Part shown: piece by piece, positions 18,685 through 29,497 of the stretch | How the letters are laid out: the number at the start of each line of letters is the position of its first letter | Numbering within the stretch: the stretch's first letter is position 1 | NCBI RefSeq assembly: GCF_039645565.1 | Contig: NZ_CP147914.1 | Coordinates: forward strand, 2,105,573 to 2,169,572 | Direction of reading: 5' to 3' | DNA length: 64,000 nucleotides | Source: Sulfurimonas sp. HSL1-2 | GTDB lineage: Bacteria > Campylobacterota > Campylobacteria > Campylobacterales > Sulfurimonadaceae | Program-made: the position numbers and the translations under genes | The notes under the pieces: model-generated | What the model was told of the DNA's origin: nothing | What the model saw: only the letters and a program-made list of their open reading frames with translations | The model's database searches: none

Positions 18685-21201
18685 TTGAAAACACTTGTAG
18701 AAGATATTGAAACCCTTATCGAGAAGAATGCCAGCGACTTCGAGATCTCGAAACGGTTCAAGCAGGCGATCAGCGTCTACCTCGACTCGCTGCCCGATCT
18801 CTTCGAACAGACCCAGGGGAAAGACTTCCTCGTGCGCCACACCAAGGCCCTCGACCAGTTCATCACCCAGATGTACAAAACGGTGCTCCGGCGGATGTTC
18901 GGCAACTACCTGCCGATGCGCAACGCCATTCCCATCTCCCTGATGGCCCTGGGCAGCTACGGGCGCGAACAGCTCTCCGTCTACAGCGACATCGACCTGA
19001 TGATCGTCTACGTCCCCCTGGAGGGGTACAATACCGAGGCGATCATCGAGAAGTTCCTCTACCTCGCCTGGGACGCCGGCCTGAAGCTCGGCCACCGGGT
19101 CCACAAGGTTTCCGAACTTTTCGATGCCGCCGACGAGGACATCACCATCCGCACGGCGATGATGGAAGCCCGCTTCATCGTCGGCTCGACCTACACCTGG
19201 CACGCCACCCAGCGTGAGCTCGGGCGCATCCGCCGCTATGAGCCGCGCCGCTTCATCGAGGCGAAGATCGCCGAAGCGCAGACACGCCGGGCGAAATACC
19301 CCGTCTCCATGCAGCCCAATATCAAAGAGGGCGTCGGCGGCATGCGCGATGCCCAGCTGCTTTACTGGGTCGCCAAAACCCGCTTCGACGTCACCAGCCT
19401 CAAAGAGCTAGACGGCTCGATCTTCAGCGAGGAGTCCTACCGCGCCTACCGGATCGCGCTGGAGCTGATTTTCCGCGTGCGCAGCGCCCTGCACCTCGTC
19501 TCCGGCAAGCAGAACGACCAGCTCAACCTCGAGTATCTGCCCAAGGTACGGAAACTGCTGGGCTTCTCCGACGATATGAAGCTTGCCACCCAGGTCATCG
19601 AAGCGATGTGGCGGATCCACAACTTCAGCAGCATCTTTGTCACCAAGATGATCAGACCCATGTTTTACGATTCCACACGTCTCCCTTCATTGCGGGGCCA
19701 GAGGGTGCATCGCGGTATCTTTGTCTCTGATGACAAAGTGTTTGCCTCCTTCCGTCTCAAAGCACAGCCGATCGAATCCCTGCTGAGCATCCTGATCAAC
19801 CTGGAAGACCGCCCCTACTGTTTCGACGACAGCTTTGTCAGCCAGTTCACCTACACGTCGGTCCCGCATCCGCGGAGCAAAACCGTCAAGCAGCTGCTCC
19901 GCAAGCTTTTCGAACGCGAACACAGCTACGGTTTTCTCCGCCTCTTTTACGACGCCGGGGTGCTCGCCGAACTGATCCCCGCCCTGAAAAAGGCACTGTT
20001 TTTGCCGCAGTTCGACGGCTACCACCACTATCCCGTCGGCCTGCACTCCATCCAGTGCGTCAAGGCCTTCGAATCCATCGATGACCCCGATGTCAAGGCC
20101 CTTTACGACACGATCAGCCTTGAAGACAGGACCATGCTCAAAATCATCGTGCTTCTGCACGATGCGGGCAAGGGAAGGAAACTCGACCACAGCGAGGTCG
20201 GCGTCAAACTGATCCGTCCCGTGATGCAGAAGATGGGCTTCAGTGCCGAAATGACGGACGATGCCACCCTGCTGGTCCGCCATCACATCCTGATGAGCAT
20301 CATCGCACAGCGCCACAACATCCACAGCGAAAAAACGCTCTATAAATTTATGTCCATCATCAGGACACCGCGGTTGCTGACCCTGCTCTACATTCTCACC
20401 TACGCCGACATGAGCGGTGTCGGGCCCGGGACCTACAACGCGTTCAATGCGAAACTGCTCAACGAGCTCTACCACTCTTCCCTGGAAGTCGCCCAGGAAA
20501 AAGAGCGGATTACCGATGCCGCACGGCGTCTCAAGGTCGAACAGCGCATCCAGCGGCTCGACGCTTTCAAAGCCCTCCCCCGCCTGCTGCAGAAAAAAAT
20601 CCTCGCGGTCGAATCGAACATCTTCTTCTTCCTCCACGGCCCGGAAGAGGTCCTGCAGATCGCGCAGCGCGCCCGCGAGGTGAAAGAGTACCAGTACGCG
20701 CTGGATTTCAGTACGGGACTCAGCGTCGAGATCCTGCGCAAGATCCCGTTGAACCTCACCTATCTGCTGGGGCGCCTTGGGTACCTCGATGTCGTCTCGA
20801 TGGAGGTGTTCACCCTCTTCGACGACGTCAAGTATTTCAAGCTCGACTTCCTCCAGACACCGACACCGGATATGTATGAGAGCATCCGTGAGGTCGTCGA
20901 AGAGTCTTTTGATATGCAGCGAAGCGTTGCCCTCGAGGCGCCGGTCATCAAACCCGAAGAGATCACCATCGACTGCGAACACTCCAAGAATCTCGCCGAA
21001 CTTGCCGTCCACACGGCAAACCAGCGCGGGCTCCTGGCCTTTATCATCCAGTGCCTCGATGCCCTGGACATGCAGATCGTCACCGCCAAAATCCATACGA
21101 CGAAACGCCGTGCACGCGACCATTTCTTAATCGAGAAAACACCGCATATGTGTAATAATGCCGATCGATTAATCCCCCTTCTCTGCAAAGGAAATACGTA
21201 A
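18685..21201 (+). CDS. glnD: P-II uridylyltransferase / uridylyl-removing enzyme
   Basis: Bifunctional sensor of glutamine that adds UMP to, or removes it from, P-II proteins. Domains in order: nucleotidyltransferase with GSYGREQ and the metal pair in SDIDLM (residues 90-106); a central helical region; an HD phosphohydrolase with LLHDAGKGRKLDHSE near 487-502; and a C-terminal ACT region around 765-825. Only one ACT repeat is clear, against two in the enterobacterial enzyme (838 residues here). The start is TTG 18685, preceded by GAGGAA. Its TAA overlaps the glmS ATG by one base. Two P-II genes lie 3-4 kb away, and both keep the Tyr51 target. Confidence 0.93.
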   Translation: MKTLVEDIETLIEKNASDFEISKRFKQAISVYLDSLPDLFEQTQGKDFLVRHTKALDQFITQMYKTVLRRMFGNYLPMRNAIPISLMALGSYGREQLSVYSDIDLMIVYVPLEGYNTEAIIEKFLYLAWDAGLKLGHRVHKVSELFDAADEDITIRTAMMEARFIVGSTYTWHATQRELGRIRRYEPRRFIEAKIAEAQTRRAKYPVSMQPNIKEGVGGMRDAQLLYWVAKTRFDVTSLKELDGSIFSEESYRAYRIALELIFRVRSALHLVSGKQNDQLNLEYLPKVRKLLGFSDDMKLATQVIEAMWRIHNFSSIFVTKMIRPMFYDSTRLPSLRGQRVHRGIFVSDDKVFASFRLKAQPIESLLSILINLEDRPYCFDDSFVSQFTYTSVPHPRSKTVKQLLRKLFEREHSYGFLRLFYDAGVLAELIPALKKALFLPQFDGYHHYPVGLHSIQCVKAFESIDDPDVKALYDTISLEDRTMLKIIVLLHDAGKGRKLDHSEVGVKLIRPVMQKMGFSAEMTDDATLLVRHHILMSIIAQRHNIHSEKTLYKFMSIIRTPRLLTLLYILTYADMSGVGPGTYNAFNAKLLNELYHSSLEVAQEKERITDAARRLKVEQRIQRLDAFKALPRLLQKKILAVESNIFFFLHGPEEVLQIAQRAREVKEYQYALDFSTGLSVEILRKIPLNLTYLLGRLGYLDVVSMEVFTLFDDVKYFKLDFLQTPTPDMYESIREVVEESFDMQRSVALEAPVIKPEEITIDCEHSKNLAELAVHTANQRGLLAFIIQCLDALDMQIVTAKIHTTKRRARDHFLIEKTPHMCNNADRLIPLLCKGNT

Positions 21202-23015
21202 TGTGCGGCATCGTCGGCTACCTCGGAAAACATGATACGAAAGAAATTCTGCTCGACGGTCTCAAAGAGCTCGAGTACCGCGGTTACGACTCCGCGGGGA
21301 TCGCCGTCCTGCAGGCCGATGAATTCTCCTATTTCAAAGCGGTCGGAAAGCTGGCCAACCTTGAAGCCAAAACGGCCGACTTCAGCACCAGCGGGTTTGC
21401 CGCGGGAATAGGCCACACCCGCTGGGCGACCCACGGCAAACCGACGGAGATCAATGCCCACCCCCACCTGGGAGAGACTTCCTACGTCGTCCATAACGGC
21501 ATCATCGAAAACTACCAGGAGCTCAAAAATGCCCTGGTCGCCGGCGGGGTACACTTCCTGAGCCAGACCGACACGGAAGTCATCGTCCACCTCTTCGAAT
21601 CCCTGATGAACAGTGGCATGGAGCCGATGCAGGCGTTCCGTGAAACCATCAGCCGTCTCAAGGGGGCCTATGCGATCCTCCTCGTCACCAAGCAGATGCC
21701 CGATACGATCTTTTTCGCCAAGCACGGCTCGCCGATGATCGTCGGGGTGAACGAAAGCGATGAGAAATTCTTCGGCTCCTCTGACGCCGCACTGATCGGC
21801 AAATGCAGCCGGGTCATCTACCTCGAGGACGGCCAGCTCGGTTTTGTTTCGCGTACAGGCATTCACCTTGAAGATACGACCGGCACCGCTGTCGTACCGC
21901 GCTTCGCCCCCCTGCCGGAATCGAAACTCTCCGCCCAGAAAGAGGGGTTCCGATTCTTCATGGAAAAAGAGATCTACGAGCAGAGCGAAGTTCTCTCCGA
22001 CACCCTGATCGGGCGGCTTGCGGACGAAGCGATCGTCTTCGACGAGCTTAATCCCTCCCTGCTCGACGGTATCAACGAAATCAAACTCTGCGCCTGCGGG
22101 ACGAGCTACCATGCCGCCCTCGCGTCAAGCTACCTCTTCGAACGCCTGGGCAAAATCCGTACCTCCGTCGAGATCGCCAGCGAGCTGCGCTACAAAGAAC
22201 CGCTGCTCTGCTCCGATACGCTCTTCGTTGTCATCAGCCAGAGCGGGGAGACTGCTGACACCCTCGAGACCCTCAAGATGGCCAAGACGGCGGGCTTAAA
22301 GACCCTTGTCATCTGCAACGTCGACAACTCTTCCATGGTCCGTGAAGCGGATGCCGCCATCCTGACCCGTGCCGGGATTGAAAAGGGGGTTGCCTCCACC
22401 AAAGCCTTCGCGACCCAGATGGCCGTACTGTGGATGTTCTCCCTCTACGTCGCCCAAACCAAAGGGGCTATCGGCACGGAAACAATGCGCGAACAGATTG
22501 CGCTGCTGCGCGAAACCCCGGCTGTCGTCAAAGTCGACGACGACCTGCACGAACGGATCCGCCGTCTCTCCAAGCGCTACCTGCACGGCCACGGTTTCTT
22601 CTTTATCGGAAGGGATATCTTCTTCCCCCTCGCCCTCGAAGGGGCCCTTAAGCTCAAAGAGATCAGCTATCTGCATGCCGAGGGGTACCCCAGCGGCGAA
22701 ATGAAGCACGGACCCATCGCCTTGGCGGACCCGGAACTGTTCACGATTGCCCTGATGCCCAAGAACCTGCTCTATGACAAAACGAAGAGCAACGTCGAAG
22801 AGCTGAGCGCCCGCGACGCCACGATCTGCGCCATCAGCGATGAACCGTTTGAGAAGGCGGACGACTTCATCCCCATTGCCGTGCATGCGCACTATATGCC
22901 GGAATTTTTTGAGATGATGGTCGTACTGCAGCTGCTCTCCATGGAGATCGCCATCCGCCTCGGCAACGACGTCGATATGCCGAGAAACCTTGCAAAAAGT
23001 GTAACGGTAGAATAA
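21201..23015 (+). CDS. glmS: Glutamine-fructose-6-phosphate aminotransferase (isomerizing)
   Basis: Makes glucosamine-6-phosphate from fructose-6-phosphate and glutamine, the first step to UDP-GlcNAc. The N-terminal glutaminase begins MCGIVGYLG, with Cys2 becoming the nucleophile after Met removal; YRGYDSAGIAV and GHTRWATHG follow. Two SIS sugar-isomerase domains cover about residues 280-604, with SQSGETADTLETL and the C-terminal end NLAKSVTVE. Full length (604 residues). Start overlaps the glnD stop (TAATG), so the two are co-translated; the link between nitrogen sensing and amino sugar synthesis is contextual only. Confidence 0.97.
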   Translation: MCGIVGYLGKHDTKEILLDGLKELEYRGYDSAGIAVLQADEFSYFKAVGKLANLEAKTADFSTSGFAAGIGHTRWATHGKPTEINAHPHLGETSYVVHNGIIENYQELKNALVAGGVHFLSQTDTEVIVHLFESLMNSGMEPMQAFRETISRLKGAYAILLVTKQMPDTIFFAKHGSPMIVGVNESDEKFFGSSDAALIGKCSRVIYLEDGQLGFVSRTGIHLEDTTGTAVVPRFAPLPESKLSAQKEGFRFFMEKEIYEQSEVLSDTLIGRLADEAIVFDELNPSLLDGINEIKLCACGTSYHAALASSYLFERLGKIRTSVEIASELRYKEPLLCSDTLFVVISQSGETADTLETLKMAKTAGLKTLVICNVDNSSMVREADAAILTRAGIEKGVASTKAFATQMAVLWMFSLYVAQTKGAIGTETMREQIALLRETPAVVKVDDDLHERIRRLSKRYLHGHGFFFIGRDIFFPLALEGALKLKEISYLHAEGYPSGEMKHGPIALADPELFTIALMPKNLLYDKTKSNVEELSARDATICAISDEPFEKADDFIPIAVHAHYMPEFFEMMVVLQLLSMEIAIRLGNDVDMPRNLAKSVTVE

Positions 23016-23132
23016 CTTAGTACTTAGTGAAGGATGACGGTTTCCGCTTCTTCTGTCAAGTCAGAAACGGTATTAAGCGTGTCAGGCGGATTTGTGATGA
23101 ATGGAAGCTCCCGCAAGCGGCAGCCTTTCACA

Positions 23133-23228
23133 CTTTCTTCTTTCGGGTTCGGTTTCTTCTTTGTGCGAGCATAAGCGCTAAAGCGCAATACATGCGAGGC
23201 ACTAAATGCCGAGTCGTAAAGAAGAAAG
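23133..23228. other. Structured intergenic segment between glmS and amt (possible RNA element)
   Basis: The 313 bp between convergent glmS and amt carry no recognisable gene. A perfect 11-bp inverted repeat (CTTTCTTCTTT at 23133-23143, AAAGAAGAAAG at 23218-23228) encloses two smaller hairpins: GCAT/ATGC around GCGC-TAAA-GCGC (23169-23195), and GGCA-CTAAA-TGCC (23198-23210). This layout resembles a three-way junction. It could be a convergent terminator region, a small RNA or a repeat remnant. The strand is not determined. Confidence 0.35.
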
Positions 23229-23328
23229 GGAACAATGAACGCATTAGTAATTGTTGACAACACTCAGGGGTGAAAGATGCAAGGACAGGAACAAGCCTTC
23301 TTCCCCGGGCCGAAACCCGAGAGTGGAA

Positions 23329-24510
23329 TCAGAATGCTCTTTTGAATTCCGGGTAGGCCTCAAGACCGCATTCGGTGACGTCAAGCCCTTCGACCTGTTC
23401 ATCGTCTCCGGCACGGAACGGCAGGAATTTATTGATGATGTAGATTGCCGCGTACGAAACGGTAAAGACGAACACCGCGACGACAGCGATCCCTTTGAGC
23501 TGCCCAAGAAGGGTAATCCCCGCTTCGGGCTCGGCGGCAAAGATACCGACCGCCAGGGTTCCCCAGATACCGTTTACCAGGTGGACCGAAAGGGCACCGA
23601 CCGGATCGTCCAGTTTCAGCTTGTCAAACAGCGGAACGGCGAAAACGACCAGTGCACCGCCGATGGCACCGATGAAGATCGGGGTATGGGTATCATACAG
23701 GTCCGGGCCGGCCGTGATGGCCACAAGCCCGCCCAACGCACCGTTGAGGATCATCGTGATATCGAACTTGCGGTAGCGCAGGTACATAAAGATCCCCGCG
23801 ATCAACGCCCCCGCCAGACCGGCGGTGTTGGTATTCATGATCGTCAAGGCCACCGTATCCGCATTCTCTTTGCTGGCAATGGAACCGACGGAACCGCCGT
23901 TGAAACCGAACCAGCCAATCCACAGCAGCAGCGCCCCCAGGACGACCAGAGGAATATTTGACGCCGGGATGACGTGGATCTTGCCATCCTTGTAACGCCC
24001 TTTACGCGGTCCCATGATCATAATGGCCGCCAGCAGCGCCCAGCCGCCCGTCGAGTGAATGACGGTCGACCCCGCCAGGTCGTACATCTGCAGATCCAGC
24101 ATGGTTCCTGCCAGCAGGTCGGCACCCCAGGAAACGTTGACGACAAGCGGGTAGATCAGACCGCCCATCAGAACGGTAAAGAGCGCGATCGGCAGGATGC
24201 GCACCCGTTCGCTCACCCCGCCGCTCATGATATTGACCGTCTTCCCGACGAAGGCCATCTGGAACAAGAAAGCGGCATAGATGCTCATCCCGCTGTTTTC
24301 CCAGCTGCCGAAAGCCAGTTCATACCCCACCAGCAGGAACATCATCGACGCCACGGCATAGATCATCGTATTAACGGTCAGGACGGACGTAACGTTTTTC
24401 GTACGGACCAGCCCCGCTTCGAGCATCGCGAAACCGGGTACCATAAAGACGATCAACGTCATCGCAAAGAGGGCGAAGAGCGTGTCGACAATATAACCGA
24501 AATCTTCCAT
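23329..24510 (-). CDS. amt: Ammonium transporter (Amt/MEP/Rh family), intact copy
   Basis: Channel-type ammonium transporter with eleven expected helices (393 residues). Family signatures: PGFAMLEAGLVRTKNV near residue 26, the DLAGSTVIHSTGGWALL segment with the first pore His, GWFGFNGGS, and HLVNGIWGTLAVG for the second region. There is no cleaved signal peptide, unlike the second copy at 25409-26720. It follows glnB1 with 8 bp between them, a typical P-II/Amt pair in which P-II blocks the pore when nitrogen is plentiful. Confidence 0.95.
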   Translation of the reverse strand: MEDFGYIVDTLFALFAMTLIVFMVPGFAMLEAGLVRTKNVTSVLTVNTMIYAVASMMFLLVGYELAFGSWENSGMSIYAAFLFQMAFVGKTVNIMSGGVSERVRILPIALFTVLMGGLIYPLVVNVSWGADLLAGTMLDLQMYDLAGSTVIHSTGGWALLAAIMIMGPRKGRYKDGKIHVIPASNIPLVVLGALLLWIGWFGFNGGSVGSIASKENADTVALTIMNTNTAGLAGALIAGIFMYLRYRKFDITMILNGALGGLVAITAGPDLYDTHTPIFIGAIGGALVVFAVPLFDKLKLDDPVGALSVHLVNGIWGTLAVGIFAAEPEAGITLLGQLKGIAVVAVFVFTVSYAAIYIINKFLPFRAGDDEQVEGLDVTECGLEAYPEFKRAF

Positions 24511-24518
24511 TACACCGC

Positions 24519-24866
<348 letters not shown>

Positions 24867-24918
24867 TCATAAGACTAATGCAATCTTATCAAGAAAACCA
24901 TGATCTTTTTTTAGACAC

Positions 24919-24937
24919 ATGATTATTAATTAATCAT
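24919..24937. promoter_or_regulatory. AT-rich palindrome upstream of the first P-II gene
   Basis: Perfect inverted repeat ATGATTA-TTAAT-TAATCAT, about 62-80 bp upstream of the glnK start at 24857. It may be an operator. No sigma-54 type GG/GC element was found in this gap. Confidence 0.35.
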
Positions 24938-24974
24938 CAAAGCCTTGACAATGGTAGTCGATGTACACTTTCAA

Positions 24975-24991
24975 GGCAGGAAAAGCCTGCC
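24975..24991 (-). terminator. Hairpin after the second P-II gene
   Basis: GGCAGG-CTTTT-CCTGCC read on the minus strand, 13 bases after the stop of the 25004-25342 gene and followed by only TT. A weak rho-independent terminator; some read-through into the next P-II gene is expected. Confidence 0.45.
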
Positions 24992-25003
24992 CCGAGGAGA
25001 GGC

Positions 25004-25408
<405 letters not shown>

Positions 25409-26720
25409 TTAGAGGTTGAATCCGCGTTCGCCATGGATGGACTCATCCAGACCCATTGTTTCTGTCTCTTCGTCAACGCGTGCACCGCCGGTGATCGCAG
25501 AGGAGATCAGGTAAACAATAACCGTACCGACCAGGGTCCACAGACCGACGATCAGGACAGACTCGAACTGGACGAAGAGCTGACCCATACGGTCGCCGCT
25601 TGCTTTGAGCGGACCGTCCCAGAGGAGGTCCTGATCGTTCAGCGCGAAGATACCCGTAGCAATCGCACCCCACAGACCGGCGAGGAAGTGGATACCGAAT
25701 GCATCGAGGCTGTCGTCGTAGCCCAGTTTCTTTTTCAGGATCGCGACACCGAAGAAGCCGATGAGTGCACCGACGATACCGACGATGAAGGCACCGCCGA
25801 CACCGACGAAGCCGGCGGCCGGAGTGATCGCGACGAGACCGGCAACGATACCGGAAGCAACACCGAGCAGGGTCGGTTTCTTGAACATGAACCATTCAAC
25901 CAGCATCCAGGTGACACCGGCAGCTGCCGTAGCGATGGTTGTTGTCAGAACCGCAAGACCTGCAACCGCGTTCGCACCGAATGCGGAACCGCCGTTGAAG
26001 CCGTACCAGCCGAACCACAGCAGGGCTGCACCGGCAGCAGTCAGAATGATGCTGACCGGTTTCATCGCTGTTTTCGGATAGCCTGCACGTTTACCGAGCA
26101 TGATCGCCAGGACCAGACCGGCCAGACCGCCGTTCATGTGGACAACCGTACCGCCGGCGAAGTCAAGTGCACCTTCGTCGAAGAGGTAGGCACCGTCGCC
26201 GCCCCATACCATGTGGGTAATCGGTGCGTAAACCACCAGACCCCAGAGGACAACGAAGATCATCCATGTGGAGAACTTCATACGCTCGATCGCGGAAACC
26301 GGATGCGATGGCAACGGTGATCGCTGCGAACGTACCCTGGAAGGCGATGAAGACGAAGGTCGGGTAGCTGCCGGACAGGTCAGACCAGTTGATACCGGAA
26401 AGGAAGACGTTGCCGAAGCCGCCGAACACGTTCTGCAGTGCTGCGCTCTCGCTCGCACCGAAGGCGATGGAGTAGCCTGCAATGACCCAGACCACGAAGG
26501 CAACGACAAAGGCACCCATGACCATTGCATAGGTATTCAGTACGTTCTTTGTACGTGTCATCCCGGCATAAAACAGTGCCAGGCCTGCCGGCGTCATCAG
26601 CAGTACGAATGCGGTTGACACCATCATCCAGGCCGTATCACCTGTATCGAGCGTTGGAGCATCCTCTGCCAGCGCAAGCGTCGGCAGAAGCATCATCATG
26701 GACAAAAGCCACTTCTTCAT
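25409..26720 (-). pseudogene. amt: Second ammonium transporter gene, interrupted by a +1 frameshift
   Basis: The first 141 codons from ATG 26720 encode a signal peptide (MKKWLLSMMMLLPTLALAE) and the first Amt helices through AITVAIASG. At 26296-26298, where the minus strand reads GGTTTCC, one extra T shifts the frame. The next frame continues at once with SAIERMKFSTWM and runs to the normal C-terminus at 25409, including HMNGGLAGLV, FGWYGFNGGSAFG and GIHFLAGLWGAI. Removing one base restores a 436-residue protein. Both halves look fully conserved, so the lesion is recent or a sequencing/assembly error. The preceding helices resemble AmtB with a cleaved leader, unlike the copy at 23329. Confidence 0.88.
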
Positions 26721-26955
26721 TGGTTAATCCTTTTTTCGCAGCCTTGACTGCGGAAGTTTCATGAAAATAGTATACAATTTTGTCGGCTTTTTACTCGATA
26801 GTGGTGGTTATTTTTTAGGCAGTGTCCTCCTGTTTTATCACCGCCATCCCGCCCCCGTCCCGTGTCCGTCGTGTTTAAGTATATATAGGTTAATATAAGC
26901 GCCAAAAATCTTAGAACACGGGGCCTGCAGGCTCCTGTACGAGGTGGGACAAGCA

Positions 26956-29475
26956 ATGAGCGAACTGTTGGACAACAGCGAAATCGAAAATATCAATATT
27001 GAAGAGAGTCTGCAGAGCAGCTACCTCGACTACTCCATGAGCGTCATCATCGGCCGGGCGCTTCCGGACGTACGCGACGGTCTCAAACCGGTTCACCGCC
27101 GTATCCTCTACGCTATGGACAAGCTCAACCTCTCCGCCGGGGCGAAATACAAAAAATCCGCCCGTATCGTCGGGGACGTCATCGGTCAGTACCACCCCCA
27201 CGGCGACACGGCGGTCTATGACGCGCTGGTCCGTATGGCGCAGCCCTTCTCCATGCGGATGACCCTCGTCGACGGCCAGGGGAACTTCGGTTCCATCGAC
27301 GGCGACAACGCGGCGGCGATGCGTTATACCGAAGCGCGTATGACGAAGTATGCCGGGGAACTGCTCAAGGACCTCGACAAAGAGACCGTCAACATGATCG
27401 ACAACTACGATGCGACGACACAGGAGCCCGAGATCCTGCCGACCCGCGTCCCCAACCTGTTGATCAACGGCTCTTCCGGTATCGCCGTCGGTATGGCCAC
27501 CAACATCCCGCCGCACAACCCCAAAGAGGTCCTCTCCGCACTGGTACACCTCGTCGACAACCCCAAAGCGACGCTGACGGACATCATGCACTATATCAAG
27601 GCACCGGACTTCCCGACCGGCGGAACGATCTTCGGCAAGAAAGGGATCATGGATGCCTATGAGACCGGCCGCGGCCGCATCAAGGTCCGTGCGAAGACCC
27701 ATATCGAACAGACCCGCAAAAAAGAGATCATCGTCATCGACGAGCTCCCCTACATGGTCAACAAGGCGCGCCTGATCGAGAGCATTGCCAACCTTGTCAA
27801 AGACAAGCAGATCGACGGAATCAGCGAGATCCGCGACGAATCCGACCGCGAAGGGATCCGTGTCGTCATCGAGCTCAAACGCGACGCCATGAGCGAAATC
27901 GTGCTCAACAACCTTTTCAAATCGACCAACATGCAGACGACCTTCGGGATCATCATGCTCTCCATCCTCAACCAGGAGCCGAGAGTATTCCCGATCCTGG
28001 AGATGCTGAACCACTTTATCAACCACCGCAAAACGGTCATCATCCGCCGCACGATCTTCGACCTCGAAAAAGCGAAGGCGCGTGCGCACATTCTCGAAGG
28101 TCTGAAGAAAGCGCTGGATCACATCGATGCGATCATCAAACTGATCCGAGCCAGCAAAGACACCGAAACCGCCAAAGAGGGGCTCATCTCCGAGTTCGAC
28201 TTCAGCCCGGTCCAGGCCCAGGCGATCCTCGACATGCGTCTGCAGAAGCTGACCGGCCTCGAGCGCGAAAAGATCGAGAACGAGCTCAAAGAGCTGCTCG
28301 AACTCATCGAATACCTCGAGAGCGTCCTGCGCAGCGAAGAGGTGCTCCGCGGCATCATCAAAGAGGAGTTCAACGAGGTGATGGAGGTCTATAACGACCC
28401 GCGCCGTACCGACATCGAAGATGACTACGACGATATCGATATCGAGGACCTGATCCCGAACGAGCCGATGGTCGTCACCATCACCCACCGCGGCTACATC
28501 AAACGCGTGCCGCTGGTCAACTACGAGAAACAGCGCCGTGGCGGCAAAGGCAAAACCGCCGTCACAACCTACGAGGACGACTTCATCGAAAGCTTCTTCA
28601 CCTGCAACACCCACGATACGCTGATGTTCGTCACCGATCGCGGGCAGCTGCACTGGCTGAAGGTCTACCGCATCCCGGAAGGTTCCCGTACGGCCAAAGG
28701 AAAAGCTGTCGTCAACCTGATCCAGCTCCAGCAGGACGAAAAGATCCAGTCGATCATCCCGACGACCGACTTCAGCGACGAAAAGTCCCTGGTCTTCTTT
28801 ACCGAGAACGGTATCGTCAAGCGGACAAACCTCAGCGAGTTCTCGAACATCCGTAGCAACGGGGTGCGCGCCATCGTACTCGACGACGACGATACGCTGA
28901 TAACGGCGAAAATCGCCACCGCGGAGACGAAGTATCTCTTCATCCTGACGAAGTATGCGCAGTGTATCAAGTTCGAGATCGACAAAACCCGTGATCAGGG
29001 ACGCAGTACCCGCGGTGTACGCGGTATCAAGTTCAAGCATGACGGTGACCGTGTCGTCGACGCGAACATCATCGACAGCGACGAGCAGGAGATCCTTACC
29101 ATCAGCGAGAAGGGGATCGGCAAGCGGACGACCGCGGGCGAATACCGCCTGACCAACCGCGCCGGCAGCGGGGTCATTGCCATGAAACTCAACGCGAAAA
29201 CCGGCCAGCATGTCGTCGGTTGTGTGATCGTTAACGAAAATATGGACATGATGGCGTTGACAAAAGGCGGCAAGATGATCCGCGTCGATATGGAGAGCAT
29301 CTCCAAATCGAGCCGCAACACGAGTGGCGTCTACATTGTCAAAGGCGATGATGTCGTCAGCATCTCCCGCTGTCCGAAAAAAGAACCCGTGACAGACGAA
29401 GAGGATGACGGCGAAGAGGGCGAGATGGAAAATGTCCAGATCGAGCCCGAACAGCAATCATTTGATTTAGAATAA
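26956..29475 (+). CDS. gyrA: DNA gyrase subunit A
   Basis: Breaks and rejoins DNA in the gyrase A2B2 complex. From ATG 26956 (GAGGT eight bases upstream) it is 839 residues. The catalytic tyrosine is Tyr124 in RYTEARM. In the quinolone region the residue matching E. coli Ser83 is Thr85, and Asp87 matches Asp89 ([10 protein letters not shown]); Thr here is usual in Campylobacterota. The C-terminal half has the beta-pinwheel with the GyrA-box-like stretch QRRGGKGK, and the tail is strongly acidic. A GTG four codons upstream is also possible. The 235 bp upstream hold the promoter region and nothing else recognised. Confidence 0.97.
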   Translation: MSELLDNSEIENINIEESLQSSYLDYSMSVIIGRALPDVRDGLKPVHRRILYAMDKLNLSAGAKYKKSARIVGDVIGQYHPHGDTAVYDALVRMAQPFSMRMTLVDGQGNFGSIDGDNAAAMRYTEARMTKYAGELLKDLDKETVNMIDNYDATTQEPEILPTRVPNLLINGSSGIAVGMATNIPPHNPKEVLSALVHLVDNPKATLTDIMHYIKAPDFPTGGTIFGKKGIMDAYETGRGRIKVRAKTHIEQTRKKEIIVIDELPYMVNKARLIESIANLVKDKQIDGISEIRDESDREGIRVVIELKRDAMSEIVLNNLFKSTNMQTTFGIIMLSILNQEPRVFPILEMLNHFINHRKTVIIRRTIFDLEKAKARAHILEGLKKALDHIDAIIKLIRASKDTETAKEGLISEFDFSPVQAQAILDMRLQKLTGLEREKIENELKELLELIEYLESVLRSEEVLRGIIKEEFNEVMEVYNDPRRTDIEDDYDDIDIEDLIPNEPMVVTITHRGYIKRVPLVNYEKQRRGGKGKTAVTTYEDDFIESFFTCNTHDTLMFVTDRGQLHWLKVYRIPEGSRTAKGKAVVNLIQLQQDEKIQSIIPTTDFSDEKSLVFFTENGIVKRTNLSEFSNIRSNGVRAIVLDDDDTLITAKIATAETKYLFILTKYAQCIKFEIDKTRDQGRSTRGVRGIKFKHDGDRVVDANIIDSDEQEILTISEKGIGKRTTAGEYRLTNRAGSGVIAMKLNAKTGQHVVGCVIVNENMDMMALTKGGKMIRVDMESISKSSRNTSGVYIVKGDDVVSISRCPKKEPVTDEEDDGEEGEMENVQIEPEQQSFDLE

Positions 29476-29497
29476 TTTTACGAGGTAGCAAACAGTC

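Noticed and set aside
23024-23263. 79-codon minus-strand frame and its plus-strand counterpart in the glmS-amt gap
   Set aside because: No ribosome site and low-complexity composition from the purine-rich stem; reported only as a structured intergenic segment.
26911-29457. 848-codon open frame antisense to gyrA
   Set aside because: It mirrors the gyrA codons in a GC-rich gene; the protein is low-complexity in Asp/Val/Arg with no motif, while gyrA itself is unmistakable.
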